Shown here in pieces: positions 38,666-51,537 of a stretch of 64,000 nt of DNA. The position numbers and the translations under genes are program-made. The stretch comes from Primulina eburnea. Lineage: Eukaryota; Streptophyta; Magnoliopsida; Lamiales; Gesneriaceae. The stretch spans positions 2,736,885-2,800,884 of the forward strand of contig NC_133102.1 in the NCBI RefSeq assembly GCF_022965805.1, given 5' to 3'. The notes under the pieces were generated by a model. The model had not been told where the DNA came from and ran no database searches. It worked only from the letters and a program-made list of their open reading frames with translations. Each line of letters starts with the position of its first letter. The stretch's first letter is position 1.

Positions 38666-39921
38666 TAAAATTATTGACTGAATTTTGAGATAAAATTGAA
38701 CGGAAGTCCATGATTATAATATTTTTTATTTCAAATATAGAACAAATCAAATCATCACATAAAATAAATACCTAAGATCATATTATTATATTTCAAATTT
38801 TAAATAAAAATATGTTTGCTAAAAAATAATATAAATATTTGATATCAAATCAAAGTCACCGTCAAGAAAACTGTTTTCCGAATCGCCATTGATCGAAAGC
38901 GAGGGAAACACCTGATGTGTTCCAATCTCATTAATTATAGGAAAAATAGTTATCTCTACGATCATTTTATATTCCATAGAATAATCTTATTCCTGTGGCA
39001 AAATAACATTAATTCTGCAAAATAAAAAAAAATTTAAAAAATAATTGCATTTTAATGGCCCTCGACGTGACACGAACCATATGTTTACAAAATGGTGGGA
39101 TCCTAAGGATTTGACAGATTTTAAGAGTCTATTTATAGGGTTAAAACAAATAAAATTAAATAAATAAACTATTATTGAAGCTTTTTCTGTGGATAAATCA
39201 ATAGTGACACTATTCCATATATTTATATGTCGCCAATTCTTGAAATCTAATGGTAGCCACAATAATTGGGGATGATATCGAGATGTCTGTTTCAAGTAAA
39301 ATCTATTCAACTACGACTTCCAAAATAGGTCGATTGACTTATTTCATTGTAAGAATTTCAGTTCCCATGTGGTGAAAAATCTTGGTTGCCTCATACCCTT
39401 ATAATTTAATTTAAAAGTTTATTTCCCATTTTACTAACAAAAATAATGTCAAAATCTTGTTTACATATACATATGATGGATATGTTTGTTCATACTATCA
39501 TATGAGCCGTGCTTTAAGCATTAATAAAATGGTTACAAAAACGTTACGATTTGCGAACTTTTTATAACCATTGTATTGACAATGATGTTACTACTCATAT
39601 GCTAGCATCGAACTATACATAGTCCGCAACAAAGTCTTACTTACCCCGAAAATCATTAAAAACCAATTTTTTCGGATGAGATTATAATATATTATATATA
39701 TATAATATATATATTTATGAAAAAATGAGTATGTAAATGATACGCAATTAATTGTTTTGTTGGATGAGCCATTATATCTACCATGTTTGGCATCTTATTA
39801 AGACCCACAAAAGGTGGTGTGTAATAAGGACATGAGTCGTCGCCACCCAACAAATTAGTGGGAATTAGTCTCTTTAATTTAATTATAGGCAGGAGTCCAC
39901 GTTTATATTTTATTTATAATT

Positions 39922-40083
39922 GAGTAAGTATATTGTGAGACGGTCTCACGAATCTTTATATATGAGACGGGTCAACCTTACCGATATTCACAATAAAAAG
40001 TAATATTTTTTCATGGATGACCCAAATAAGATATTCGTCTCACAAAATCTGACTCGTGAGACTGTCTCACCTAAGTTTTTGTC
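39922..40083 (-). mobile_element. MULE-like MITE copy 6, orientation B, short form
   Basis: 162 bp, from GAGTAAGTATATTGTGAGACG to AAGTTTTTGTC. The flanks are AT-rich, so a target-site duplication cannot be called with confidence. Confidence 0.85.
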
Positions 40084-40170
40084 TTATTTATTTATAGGCA
40101 TATATGAATATTAATCGTTATTATTTTTTTTAAAAAAAACAAATAAAATATCTATAGAACGAAAAATATG

Positions 40171-40208
<38 letters not shown>

Positions 40209-40477
40209 AAGGTTGCGAATGATTAATTTGTGATATGTACTGACTAACCACCATGTCTTTAGCAAGCATGGATGGCCCTTGTCAACGTCTTCTCTATGCA
40301 TGGAAATTGTTTTTCTTTTTTAAGCTATACATACATATATATGTATAGATTTTATTCAATGATAGAAACCAATATAATTATTAATTAATCATGTGATAGA
40401 AACCAATACAAAGCAAATATATATAAGATCATTGGTCGAGATGCTGTCAAGGAAGAATCACGTGAACTTTTGGATGG

Positions 40478-40521
<44 letters not shown>
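40478..40521. repeat. (TA)n microsatellite
   Basis: About 44 bp of alternating TA; a shorter one lies at about 40184-40206 after a (GT)n run. Confidence 0.9.
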
Positions 40522-40527
<6 letters not shown>

Positions 40528-43321
40528 GATAAACTCGTTAAAAAAACTCTTACAATTGATGAACACATATCGATCGACAGAGTTTCCAAACCAAAAGGCA
40601 TACATGAAAATTGCCTCCTTTTAGAATAATGTGTTCAAATAGTACGACAAATTCATCAAAGCTCTTGAAGGGATGTTCGACTTATTTGAGTATGTAAGCA
40701 TTTAATCAATTATCGGAAGTTCGATTCATACTATCAATATTTTTCGGGGATTTTATTGAGTAAAGTTTACTTGCCTATTGTGGTTTGCAGGATATTATAT
40801 TACACTCAAGGCTCACATCTTGCTTATAAATTTTTTTTTTTTTAAAAAAAGAAAAAAACTCTTGAATTCAATTAGATCTCTTTTAACTTTTTCATTTTCT
40901 ATTTTTCATTTTCAAGGATTTTCTATTACTCTTGAAAATGAAAAAGGTCATCATATTTGTCAATCTAAATGTATATTGCATGATGTTTAATTTTGTTCTT
41001 GAAGGAAACGAAAAATGAAATTATTCGATTGAAATTCAACCATTTGGCCTATTTGATTTTTGAGAACTTGCTTGTTATGGGATTAGAACAAAGGTGAAGC
41101 CTCGTGACTTTAGTGATCTTGAGTTCGAATCTCCCATCGGATAGATGAGATGTTTAGTTAATCGAGTTATGTTCAAATCATCATCCCCGTTATATTCATT
41201 CACTAAAAAATTTCCAAAAGTGAAGATATTAAAAATAGACGTCTAAAATTTCATTTAAAATGACTTGATATGGACCGCGGTCGTTGTTCCAACTTTTTAT
41301 TAAGAAACTAAGCCTAAATTTTTTTTAAAAAAATTAAAATCTATATATCAAGTAGCAGGAAATTGATTCAATTCAAATACTAATAAAAGTTGCTGACAAA
41401 ATAAAAATTACCCGAACAGAGAATACAAATAAATACAATCTACGGGATAAGATAATTCAAAAAAAAAAAAAACATTGGCAATAAATGGATTGCACATGTT
41501 TAGGCCCAAAAACATATGGACCTGGTTTCCGGATTAGTTCCTGGGGATCCGGGTTCTGACCCAAATCTGAACTTCGTTACAGACAGTGTATTTGCCTATT
41601 TGGTGCTATGTTTTTTCATATCACTTCAATAAAACGAAGTGTATTTAATGAATACACGTGAAATATGATAAAATAAATGATAATTACCAAATATGACAAA
41701 AAAATGAGATTTTAGAAAGTTATAGAATATATATGCTCAGATAGTGTAACGATCCGGATCTGACATTTGGGTCCAAATGATTGAATCAGATCAACCACCT
41801 CAATGTATTAACAGTTGAGAGGTCTGTGTATGAGAACATGTGAACAGCATGAACCTAGATGTCTTTTGTATTTTATACGAGGGATGAGACTTGAGTTTTG
41901 AACATACAATGTTAAATGTTTCGAGTCAGTTGGATAAAGTCGTTATGAGTTGTATAGATAGATTTGGATACTTTTTCTTCTTAGAGTTAGTTTTTTGGGG
42001 TTGAGTTAAGTTCAACTCTCAATCTTAATATGATGTCAGAGATAAGTTCTGATCCTGGTTATGACCCACAATTATGTTTTGGACTACCTTATAAATCACC
42101 AATAATATTTTTTAAACTTCACGTTCCAGTTGTTCACTCATGAGTATAAAGGATGTTTGTTAAATGTCTCACATCGTCTCTATTAAGTTTTTGAGAGTTG
42201 TATGTATGAACTTGAACATTCTTCTTTCTTGGATCTAATATTTGGGGTTGAGTTAAGTTATGATTTATCAAAAGATTGAAACTTTATTAAAAAAAGAGTT
42301 AATTATTTTGTCTATACAAATAACAAAATGTACATACATAAAAAAAAAAAAAAAAAAGATATCGAGTAATTGGATCGCACTGCATTTAAGGGTTGGTAAC
42401 ATGGTGTAAATTGGACCACTCTAAAGATATTCAAGATTTTGGCAGAGGTCGATTTTGTTAGAGTGGTCCGGACCTGTAATAATAATTGGACCATAATCCC
42501 AAGTGAAAAGTGACTTATGGTCTGCAGTACGCTTCTTTTTCATTTTCTTCTCAGAAATGTAACTTTCTTCAAGGTTTCAATCAATCAATCAAATAATCAT
42601 TATCAGATCTCATGAAATATAATTTTATTGTTTATGTAATATACGTGTGTGTGTGTATATATATATTGGAAATTTTAAAGAAAATTTTGGGTCGTGTGTC
42701 CTTCTTGTTCGAGTAGGATTATTTTTGTTTTTCTGGTTCCTTCTCTTCAATAAAAATAAGGGTTTGAAATGATACAAATTCTTCTTCATTCTATTGTGCT
42801 CATCGAAATAACTGCCTAAGCATACTTTTTTGGATCCAAACTTCTGTATGTCTTCTTCTTGCATAAAAGAATGCAACTGTTGTAAAAACTGGGATTTACT
42901 ATAGTAGGGGGCATCCCTTCAACGTTTTGAATTTTCGGAACCATTCTGTTATGGTTCTTCTCCATATTTTTACAGGGCAATCTAGAAATTTACCTATGAT
43001 TTTTTCACCGAGGGTTGTCGCACCATTTTTTTGAAAAGTATATATGGAATGGATTTGGGCCTTTGAATCCACTAGAAATGAGTGGGCCCATTACGATTCG
43101 TAGATGGGCTAACGATTGTGCTTGGAGGATTTATTCTACTTTTTTTTTTCAGACAAATTATTATACAAAGGGATAGATAAGGATTTGGTTATCGGATCCA
43201 TAGATGAGCTCATTTGTGGACAATGTCCGAATTATGAAAATGACGGAGTAGGTTTGATATTCAATCCATTGACGTCATTCAGTACAAAGAAAAGAGTATG
43301 GTTTTGAATTTTGTTTCTGAT

Positions 43322-43640
43322 ACCAGGGATGAACCCATCAAGATCAGGTAACCCATCAAGACCAGGCAACCTCCAGCCCATCTCTAGGGCCCACAGGTTA
43401 AGGGCTCATAAGCAGCCTAAGTATTCTCCTATAAATACTATGTTTGAGTGTTCAGTTAATGGATTCACTGTATTGTTTTCAGCAGCACTCTTAGCTGTTC
43501 CTCATTCAATGACTCGAGAGTCGGAGGGGCTACGCCAGGACACCCTCCTGGCCCTCTCTTAACGTTCTTTTTCGTGATTTCAGGCTCGGAACAATTTCAA
43601 AACCCTGCGTCTGTATTAATGACACTTGCTGAGAGCGGAC
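43322..43640 (+). mobile_element. Gypsy-like LTR fragment
   Basis: Contains TATAAATACT (about 43431), a GACTCGAGAGTCGGAGGGGC block followed by CCAGGACACCCTCCTGG, and ACTTGCTGAGAGCGG near its right end. The tract resembles the R/U5 part of Ty3/gypsy LTRs I know from eudicots. No internal coding region is attached, so it is a solo or truncated LTR. Confidence 0.5.
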
Positions 43641-44075
43641 CCTAAATTTCCCGTGAGTATCAGTTTCGTTTGATATTTAGCTCGAGTTTTACAATAATCG
43701 GAGATGAAATCAATCACGTTATTTTTGTCGGCGGGTGGGTCACAAAACAAGGTATTGGAATGATAGGGTAGAGTAGCTACGCATGTACACCTACTCCATG
43801 AATCTGTAATCAATTCAAGTAAACAAATTTGTTTAATTGCATTTAATTTCAATTTGGAAAGTATTTAAATTTGTAATTAGCTGTTTTCTGATAAAATTTT
43901 GGCCTATATGCATATAAAAGAAAGATTTTACAAATGTTTAAAAAATGATTATGATTTTTTCTTTTACAAATCTGCAAAAATTTGTAAAAGAAAAATCCAA
44001 AATCATTTTTTAAATATTTATAAACACTACCTAATTTTATTCAAGAAAACCTTGAGTACTTTGATATTATGAATA

Positions 44076-44257
44076 GAGTGAGTCTCATGTGAGACCGTCT
44101 CACGGGTCATAATCCGTGAGACGGGTCAACCCTACCCATATTCACAATAAAAAGTAATACTCTTAGCATAAAAAGTAATACTTTTTCATGGGTGACCCAA
44201 ATAAGAGATCCGTCTCGCAAATACGACCCGTGAGACCGTCTCACACAAGTTTTTGCC
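44076..44257 (-). mobile_element. MULE-like MITE copy 7, orientation B, long form
   Basis: 182 bp, from GAGTGAGTCTCATGTGAGACC to CAAGTTTTTGCC. A perfect 9-bp target-site duplication, TTATGAATA, lies at 44067-44075 and 44258-44266. Confidence 0.95.
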
Positions 44258-44479
44258 TTATGAATATTGATTAGATTTCAACAGAATAAAACGAAATTAT
44301 TTATTATTTAATTTTTTATTAACTGAGAATTAAATATAATCCGCTTCACTTGAATATATCTGATTAAACAATAATATAACATAGCGACTGGTGGTAATAA
44401 GGACATTGTAGAGGAAGAAATCTTCTCCAACAATGTTTTATTTCTCTCCTCTATTTTAGAGTATTTATATAGAAAAGAC

Positions 44480-44660
44480 GGCAAAAACTGGTGTGAGACA
44501 ATCTCACGGGTCGCATTTGTGAGACAGATATCTTATTTGGGTTATCCATGAAAAAATTTCACTTTTTATGCTAAGAGTATTACTTTTTATTGTGAATATG
44601 AGTAGGGTTGACCCGTCTCACGGATAAGCTCCGTGAGACGGTCTCACATGAGACCCACTC
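44480..44660 (+). mobile_element. MULE-like MITE copy 8, orientation A, long form
   Basis: 181 bp, from GGCAAAAACTGGTGTGAGAC to GAGACCCACTC. The flanks AGAAAAGAC and ATAGAAGAT share only 6 of 9 positions. It forms an inverted pair with copy 7. Confidence 0.88.
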
Positions 44661-45564
44661 ATAGAAGATTGAGTAGAGTATGGAAATAATTACAAAATTG
44701 GAATTCTAAAAATTACAATATAGTCCTTTTGTAATTTTATTAATTTTTTTGGCCAATTTTTTTTCAATTTTTTTAATTGTTTTTTAATATTAAATAATTA
44801 TTTGGTCCATTTTTTATTTTTATTTTGAATTATTAAATTCTGAAAATTTTATTTTAATTGTTTTAGTTTTCTAATGAATTAATTATAATTTACTATTTAT
44901 AATAGTATCAAATGAAACTAATAAACAATTTAACGACAAAGAAATACATAACACAATTTATATATGTGTGTGTATGTGTATTCGAAATGAAATAAATTAA
45001 AGAAATAGAGTATTTAGTAATATTTAGAGGTTATGGATTGGAAATAATTTAAATTAAAGAAATAGAATATTGTTAATATTATTTAGAGGATACGAGTGGG
45101 ATGATATTTTTGAAAATTGGAGGATAGAAGATGAAAACTAGAGGATATGAGTTGGAGATGATCTAAGAACCACGCCAACCCTCAATTAATTATATTTTTT
45201 TTAAAAAAATGTAAAATAGTTGCAACAAGTTTTTATATAAAGTGCGGAAAAAGAAAAAAATACTTAAAAATTTTAAAATAGAATCAAATAATTAATGTCC
45301 ACCAATTAATGTACATACTGTGACGTATGCGGATTTCCAAATTTCAATTAGCTGGCGTCACACTTTGCTCCTAGATTAGACATTAAACAATCTCTGCGTT
45401 CCATCGTTTTTGACTTTCAAGGAAAAAATTATACATACAAATTATTTCGATTTTAAGTTTTGTTTCAAATTAATAGATTTGATTGAGAAATGTTAGATCC
45501 GGTCCACGTAAACCCACCTGTTCTACTTGCATTTATCTATGATTCCCCACCATGAGAGGGCTCC

Positions 45565-45573
45565 TATTATAAG
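45565..45573 (+). promoter_or_regulatory. TATA-like box upstream of the Dof gene
   Basis: TATTATAAG about 150 bp upstream of the ATG at 45721, followed by an ACACACAGAAACGCC stretch and a pyrimidine-rich leader. Confidence 0.35.
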
Positions 45574-45720
45574 AAGAACACACACAGAAACGCCAAACAC
45601 AAACCCTTCATGCATGTAGCTTTCTTGCTTTAACAAAAGTGGTTCACTTTCCTCTCTTTCAACGCCCTAACCCATCTTTTTTCTTCTCTTCCTTCATTTC
45701 TTTTCTACTTTCCTTTTGCT

Positions 45721-47160
45721 ATGGATGCTTCTCAGTGGACGCAGGTAAATTTAAAAAGAAAAAGAAACTTCTTTCAAGGGTTGGGATTTCTAGGGTTTAT
45801 TTTAGATCTCAATGTGTTTGCACTTTGTAGATTTTTCTTGATGCCCATTTTTAAAGTCAATCACTTTACCCTAGATTATCAAACCCCACCAATCTTTTTT
45901 GCTTTGAATTGTATATGACGATCTTTTTCTCGATATGTTTGTGTCTTGGAAAATAGTGCGCAAGTTTATCTTATAGTATATCATATATAACTTTCTGATA
46001 AATAATTCACTTTTGTCAGGGAAAAAAAAGAAAGTGGATTCAGTATGTAATTGATCTTGCTTTTGTTGAAAAGCTAGCTAACATGTTAGATATCGTCTGT
46101 TTTAATTCTTCTATTTGTTTACTTTCTTATTTTATATGAATTGATCTCAAGCAAAAGCTTCAGCGTTTCTTGATTTATCATCAACATCATGCACTGATTT
46201 CTATTAAATCAAGCTTTAACGTCGATCATGATATGGTGACCCAAAACTATGTTCTTGAGCTCTTTCTCCATTCTATCGTTCGGTTTATTCATCCAAGCTA
46301 TAGCCTTGTGCATGTATATATATGTATAATTCGATTACCAAATTATTTTATTCTTCTTAATTACTTCTTTTTCTTTTTCTTTTTCTCCTGAACTCGATTA
46401 GGGTATTCAAGTTTTTGATAATTCAAGGCTTTTAGGCATAGAAAAGAAGCAAAGACCACCAAAAGATGAAGTTTTAAACTGTCCAAGATGCAACTCAATC
46501 AACACAAAATTCTGTTACTACAATAACTACAGTTTATCTCAGCCAAGATACTTCTGCAAGACCTGTAGAAGGTATTGGACTAACGGAGGTTCTTTGAGAA
46601 ATGTTCCTGTGGGGGGAGGTTCAAGAAAGAATCGAAAATCATCCTTGTCGTCGAAAAAAGCAGCTCAAATTCACAGCCCACCAAAAGTTTCACCTCAAAA
46701 TCCAAATATTCAAGAAAGGCAAACCCTAAATTTGTGCTTTAATCCGTCCACACCTTTTAACAACTTTAACGGGGTGTCACAGTTTGTTGGTCTGCCAGTT
46801 TATCTAAATATTCCCCAAAACCCTAATACCTGTGATCAATCAGGGGGATTAATTAGTTCTTTTGCTAACGGTCCCATGCCTATGGCCGATCAGGATACCA
46901 ACTCGATAATTTACTCATCCGGTTTAGTTTCTACGCAAGAATTTAAGCCATGCTTGAATTTCTCATCAGATTGTGTAGAAAATAGATATGGGAATTTGCA
47001 AGGAATTCAAGATCGTGATATCAATGCAAGCTCATCAAAAATTATTCTTCCTTTCGAGGGTTTGAAGGCAAATGAAGAATCGGATCAAGAAAGAGCCGAA
47101 GGAGAAGAGAACGGATATATTTGGAATGGAATGCTTGCTGGATTAAGAGGTCCATGGTGA
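45721..47160 (+). CDS. Dof-type zinc-finger transcription factor
   Basis: Two exons, 45721-45744 (MDASQWTQ) and 46402-47160; 783 nt, 260 residues. The Dof domain lies just after the junction: CPRCNS...[20 protein letters not shown], with the four zinc-binding cysteines, then [20 protein letters not shown] and a basic RKNRK. Dof proteins bind AAAG-core promoter sites in the nucleus. The C-terminal region is Asn/Ser-rich and ends in [14 protein letters not shown], a short conserved-looking tail. An eight-codon first exon ending in Gln followed by an intron of about 650 bp is a known layout for one Dof subgroup; the exact Arabidopsis orthologue is not determined. MULE-like MITE copies lie 1.1 kb upstream and 0.3 kb downstream. 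Confidence 0.93.
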
Positions 47161-47471
47161 AATCAATATATTTTTACTGATCATTACAATGAAATTTAGA
47201 TTTACATGCTGTTTTACTTTGGTGGATTTTCCGATGTAATTTCTTTTTTTTATAAAAAAAATCATGTGACTGATAATTGGCACGTGTTTGGGTAATCTTC
47301 TTTAACTTTGTTTTTTTTTTTTTATGCTCATTATTATTTTGCTTCTTGTAAAATGGTTTCCTCTGTTTGCCATGCATGAGTTTAGATTTATGGTTTTAAA
47401 AAGTATAAAATATATAGAATTTATTCTTTAATCAATTGTAAAGATCATGCTTTTATATATATCATCTGGTT

Positions 47472-47653
47472 GACAAAAACTTGTGTGAGACGATCTTACA
47501 GGTCGTATTTGTGAGACGGATCTCTTATTTGGGTCACCCATGAAAAAATATTACTTTTTAGGCTAAAAGTATTACTTTTTATTGTGAATATGGGTAGGGT
47601 TGACCCGTCTCACATATTATGATCCGTGAGACGATCTCATATGAGACCCACTC
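47472..47653 (+). mobile_element. MULE-like MITE copy 9, orientation A, long form
   Basis: 182 bp, from GACAAAAACTTGTGTGAGACG to GAGACCCACTC. Flanks CATCTGGTT (47463-47471) and CAACTGGTT (47654-47662) match at 8 of 9. It sits about 310 bp after the Dof stop codon. Confidence 0.92.
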
Positions 47654-47879
47654 CAACTGGTTTTTCACGTTTGTAGATGTCGATTTTGACATATATATTC
47701 TGAAAATTGCTAGTGCATGCGTATTATATTTTGCTTTTACCTGCTTCTTTGAATGGAAATTCATCTAAATTAAGGAAGCAAGCGAGATGTGGATCGAATG
47801 GAGTTTTTACCATATATTGTGAACGATGGCTATGTATTTAGTGGAGTTGATCACAAAAATAACAAAAAGACAGTATAAT

Positions 47880-48196
47880 TTTAAGGAAAAATTGCATTTT
47901 TATTTTTTTTCTGTTATGTATGTTTTGCTTCTATGCTATTTTGGTTCTTTATTTTATCAAGTTTCAGACTTAGCTATGTATCTTTTGATTTTTGATAAAT
48001 TAAGTTTTTTCTTCATTGAAAGTGTGGATATGTTATTACACACATCAACGCCGTATTGGTGGCACATCAAGGACACGTCAGAAAAATGATTAACATTACC
48101 CAAAAATATAGCATAATAAGGCCTAGAATTTGACCATAATAGATTTTCAAAATCACAAATAGATAAACATACCAAACTAAAAATGTTTTCCCTGCT
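47880..48196. mobile_element. Fold-back (inverted-repeat) element, copy 1
   Basis: Starts AAGGAAAAATTGCATTTTTA and ends ACTAAAAATGTTTTCCCTGC; the two ends are imperfect inverted repeats. Similar ends occur at 51538-51852 and 61460-61700. Confidence 0.5.
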
Positions 48197-49120
48197 TTTT
48201 TATTAAAAAATAAAAAAAAAGATTGCTCGGGTGACCATTAATGTAGCTCCGTTGATGTATGTGTGACAAGATCCCATGAAAATGTATCGGTAAGAAAATC
48301 AAATTCTTGATTATTGGTCAAACATTCATCTATTCTATTAATTAGGACAGTCATCGAGATAACTAACTCTCGTTTTGCTTGTTCGTTGTCTAAATGTAAA
48401 CTATTCTCTCCTCAAAACTAAAATCTTTAAGCATGTATCCTATTTTTTTAAAATAAATTCCGTTTAAATAAATATATATAATAAGAATTCCATCAATTTC
48501 TATAATTTCCCATCATCATTTTTTCAAATCTATTTTTCATTAAGAAAATTGCCTATAAATAAAATAAGTACAATAATTTTTTAAGCATCGTAGTTTCGTA
48601 GGCAAAATATTTTTTGCTCATGAACATATAAAATTAAAAAACACTATTTTGCAAATATTCCTCTCCTTTTCAAAAATAAAAATAAAAAATGATGGGAGCC
48701 ACTGACATTCAATCTTGCTGGACAATTTATCCAGCCCACTCAGTAAACTCTCTAGATGTTGGCCCATCACAATTCTTATATTTACGCTTCACCTTTAAAA
48801 AAAAATTATTATTATTAATAATCATTATTTTAGTTAGAAAAATATATAGATCTTGCGAATTTTTTTCCAGGTTTCCTCTATAAATTATCTTACAACATTA
48901 ATCCCCCAGGATTTTGCGTTCTGTATGCCAATTGTTTTTCCAATGACATTGCTATGATTTTAATGACGGGTTTCTACGTATCGTTCCAATTTTATCGGAT
49001 GTCCCGAATGACGGTTTTCTCATTTCCAATTTCCCGTTCATTTTTTTCTTCACATTGATGAATGTATAAAATAAAAAGTTTCCTATTATTGAACCATAAA
49101 ATGATGTGTTTAGGATACAT

Positions 49121-49299
49121 GTAAAAACTTGCGTGAGACGGTCTCACGGATCGTATTTGTGACGAATCTCTTATTTGGGTCATCCATGAAAAATTATTAT
49201 TTTTTATGCTAAAAGTATTACTTTTTATTGTGAATATGAGTAGGATTGACCCGTCTCACAGATTATGATCCGTGAGACGGTTTCACAATAGACCTACTC
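49121..49299 (+). mobile_element. MULE-like MITE copy 10, orientation A, long form
   Basis: About 179 bp, from GTAAAAACTTGCGTGAGACGG to GACCTACTC. The target-site duplication is not recognisable. It forms an inverted pair with copy 11. Confidence 0.87.
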
Positions 49300-49410
49300 T
49301 TTTTACAATTGGGTTGTAATGATTCAACCATTTTATTAAAATTGCATCCATGTATATATGTTATGTCAAACTAAGTTTAAAATATAAAAAAAAAAAATCC
49401 AAATAATATT

Positions 49411-49592
49411 GAGTGAGTCTCATGTGAGACCGTCTCACGGATCATAATCCGTGAGACGGGTCAACCCTACCCATATTCACAATAAAAAGTAATACTCTTA
49501 GCATAAAAAGTAATACTTTTTCATGGGTGACCCAAATAAGAGATCCGTCTCACGAATATGACCCGTGAGACCGTCTCACACAAGTTTTTGCC
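49411..49592 (-). mobile_element. MULE-like MITE copy 11, orientation B, long form
   Basis: 182 bp, from GAGTGAGTCTCATGTGAGACC to CAAGTTTTTGCC. A perfect 9-bp target-site duplication, AATAATATT, lies at 49402-49410 and 49593-49601. Confidence 0.95.
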
Positions 49593-50673
49593 AATAATAT
49601 TTTGGCATGAGACGAATGGGTAAAACCTCGGGTTAACGCCTCAAGAGCTCATACTTGATTTTTAATTATTTAAATTACTTAGATTTATTTAATTTTATCA
49701 TCAATTATATATCCAATAATTAATTTTGATAGATAAAAAATAATATCAATTGATATGAAGCCGAGCTCTATCATACCTTGAATCTTGACCGTCAAAAATA
49801 TGTTCTCTCTATATCGAGCTTGAGTTGTGTTTAATTTCTATGCCTTAACTTTATTATATGCAAATTCGAGTCACTTTGACTGCGTTCGATGCGAAAAATA
49901 ACATATTGATTGATTATACATTTTCCGAGTGAATTTACCAAATAAGAAGACAGAGACAAATGCAGAGAAGGAATTCATATAACTTTTTAAACAATACAAT
50001 CAATTTCCTTGCAGATGAAATTATCGGACAAATAACTCATTAATATAATTGTGACTATTCTTGTATGGATGGAGTCAAATGTCAATGGACAGTAGTCGGC
50101 TTCTCGTGAGGTTGAAGAGATGCTCATCAGTCTTCCTCAAAAAAAATTTCTAAAAATTTCATATATATATAAATTTGGTAAATTTAATGAATTTCAGTAC
50201 TCATTGAGCAAATATTACCAATTCAAAAGAGAATTTTTAGACTTGTAATGTTTAGTAAAACATGAAAATATATCCTCTCCGATCTGATCGATGCTCGAGT
50301 TGGGATATAGTATAGAAGCTGTTTACGAATAAAATAAAGTATAAGGGTAAAATTTTTTTCTCATACCTTGATAAACAAATGGTAATGGAACAATGGAAAT
50401 TAACTTCCATGGTGGTGTAGAAGAAGATCTACCACCTTCACATTGGGGAAAGAAGCGTACAAGAGTGATATTGATTCGGCTCAACATGATCATTAACACG
50501 TACTTTTAACCTATCCATGTCGATTCGGGTTAGGTTTAGTCGGTTCGGGTTGAGCCAAAAGCAATATCACACCATGTCTACTTCTTCATGAGTCAGTTTT
50601 CTCTGAAGGGAGAGATCAGATGATTAAAAGATCTATGGATTGTGCACATGGTGCAATATCTCCTCTATATATA

Positions 50674-50683
<10 letters not shown>

Positions 50684-50741
<58 letters not shown>
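50684..50741. repeat. (TA)n microsatellite
   Basis: Nearly pure TA tract of about 58 bp with one interruption. Confidence 0.92.
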
Positions 50742-50961
50742 CACCGTTAATTATTAACTAATGCATGAAACATGCATGATAAGTTATAGGGAGAAATTGT
50801 GAGCTTCGTCTTATGTTTTTGTATATTTTTTTATTTTGGTACCAATTTTCTTGAACAAGATCCAAGAATCAACTAATAGTCTAGTTTTGGATTTTTTTTG
50901 AAAGTTGACATATTTGTTTGTGATGCAATGGCTAACATTATACCAAATCATAAGATGAGAA

Positions 50962-51143
50962 GAGTAGGTCTCATGTGAGACCGTCTCACGGATCACAATC
51001 TGTGAGACGGGTCAATCCTACTCATATTCATAATAAAAAGTAATACTCTTCGCATAAAAAGTAATATTTTTTCATGGATTATCTAAATAAAGATCTGTCT
51101 CACAAAATACGACCCGTGAAACCGTCTCACACAAGTTTTTGCC
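50962..51143 (-). mobile_element. MULE-like MITE copy 12, orientation B, long form
   Basis: 182 bp, from GAGTAGGTCTCATGTGAGACC to CAAGTTTTTGCC. A perfect 9-bp target-site duplication, AGATGAGAA, lies at 50953-50961 and 51144-51152. Confidence 0.95.
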
Positions 51144-51312
51144 AGATGAGAAATACTCCGGGTTGAGCATAAGATTACCCGTTAAGAGAAAACATAGCTA
51201 AGGGTAATATGGAAATTGCACATGATCCGTACGAGATTGCTTAAATTACAACCACATCGAGCCAAACATTAGTTAATCACGTGGAATTAGGTCATGGATT
51301 TAATTATTCAAA

Positions 51313-51316
<4 letters not shown>

Positions 51317-51366
<50 letters not shown>
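51317..51366. repeat. (TA)n microsatellite
   Basis: About 50 bp of alternating TA. Confidence 0.93.
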
Positions 51367-51369
<3 letters not shown>

Positions 51370-51537
51370 GTTTCTAAAGTATTAGTGGAGCAATAGTAAT
51401 TAATGATGGGGTTATGTAAACATTTGAACAGATCTTTAGGTTAATAACAATAAAATCTTTAACCTTTTGGCAAGTAGTAATTTAGCATCGTACGTATATA
51501 TATCTTTTCGATTGCATATTTGCGTTGTCATAATTAA

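Larger units (their letters stand above)
35950..45560. other. Gene-poor, repeat-rich intergenic region
   Basis: About 9.6 kb with no supported gene. It contains five MULE-like MITE copies, (TA)n tracts, homopolymer runs (36280-36560) and a gypsy-like LTR fragment. The remaining sequence is AT-rich and without coding signals. Confidence 0.7.

Noticed and set aside
41080..41140. tRNA or SINE-like segment with GAGTTCGAATCTC
   Set aside because: It has a B-box-like string, but there is no acceptor stem or clear A box and no 3' tail, so neither a tRNA nor a SINE can be supported.
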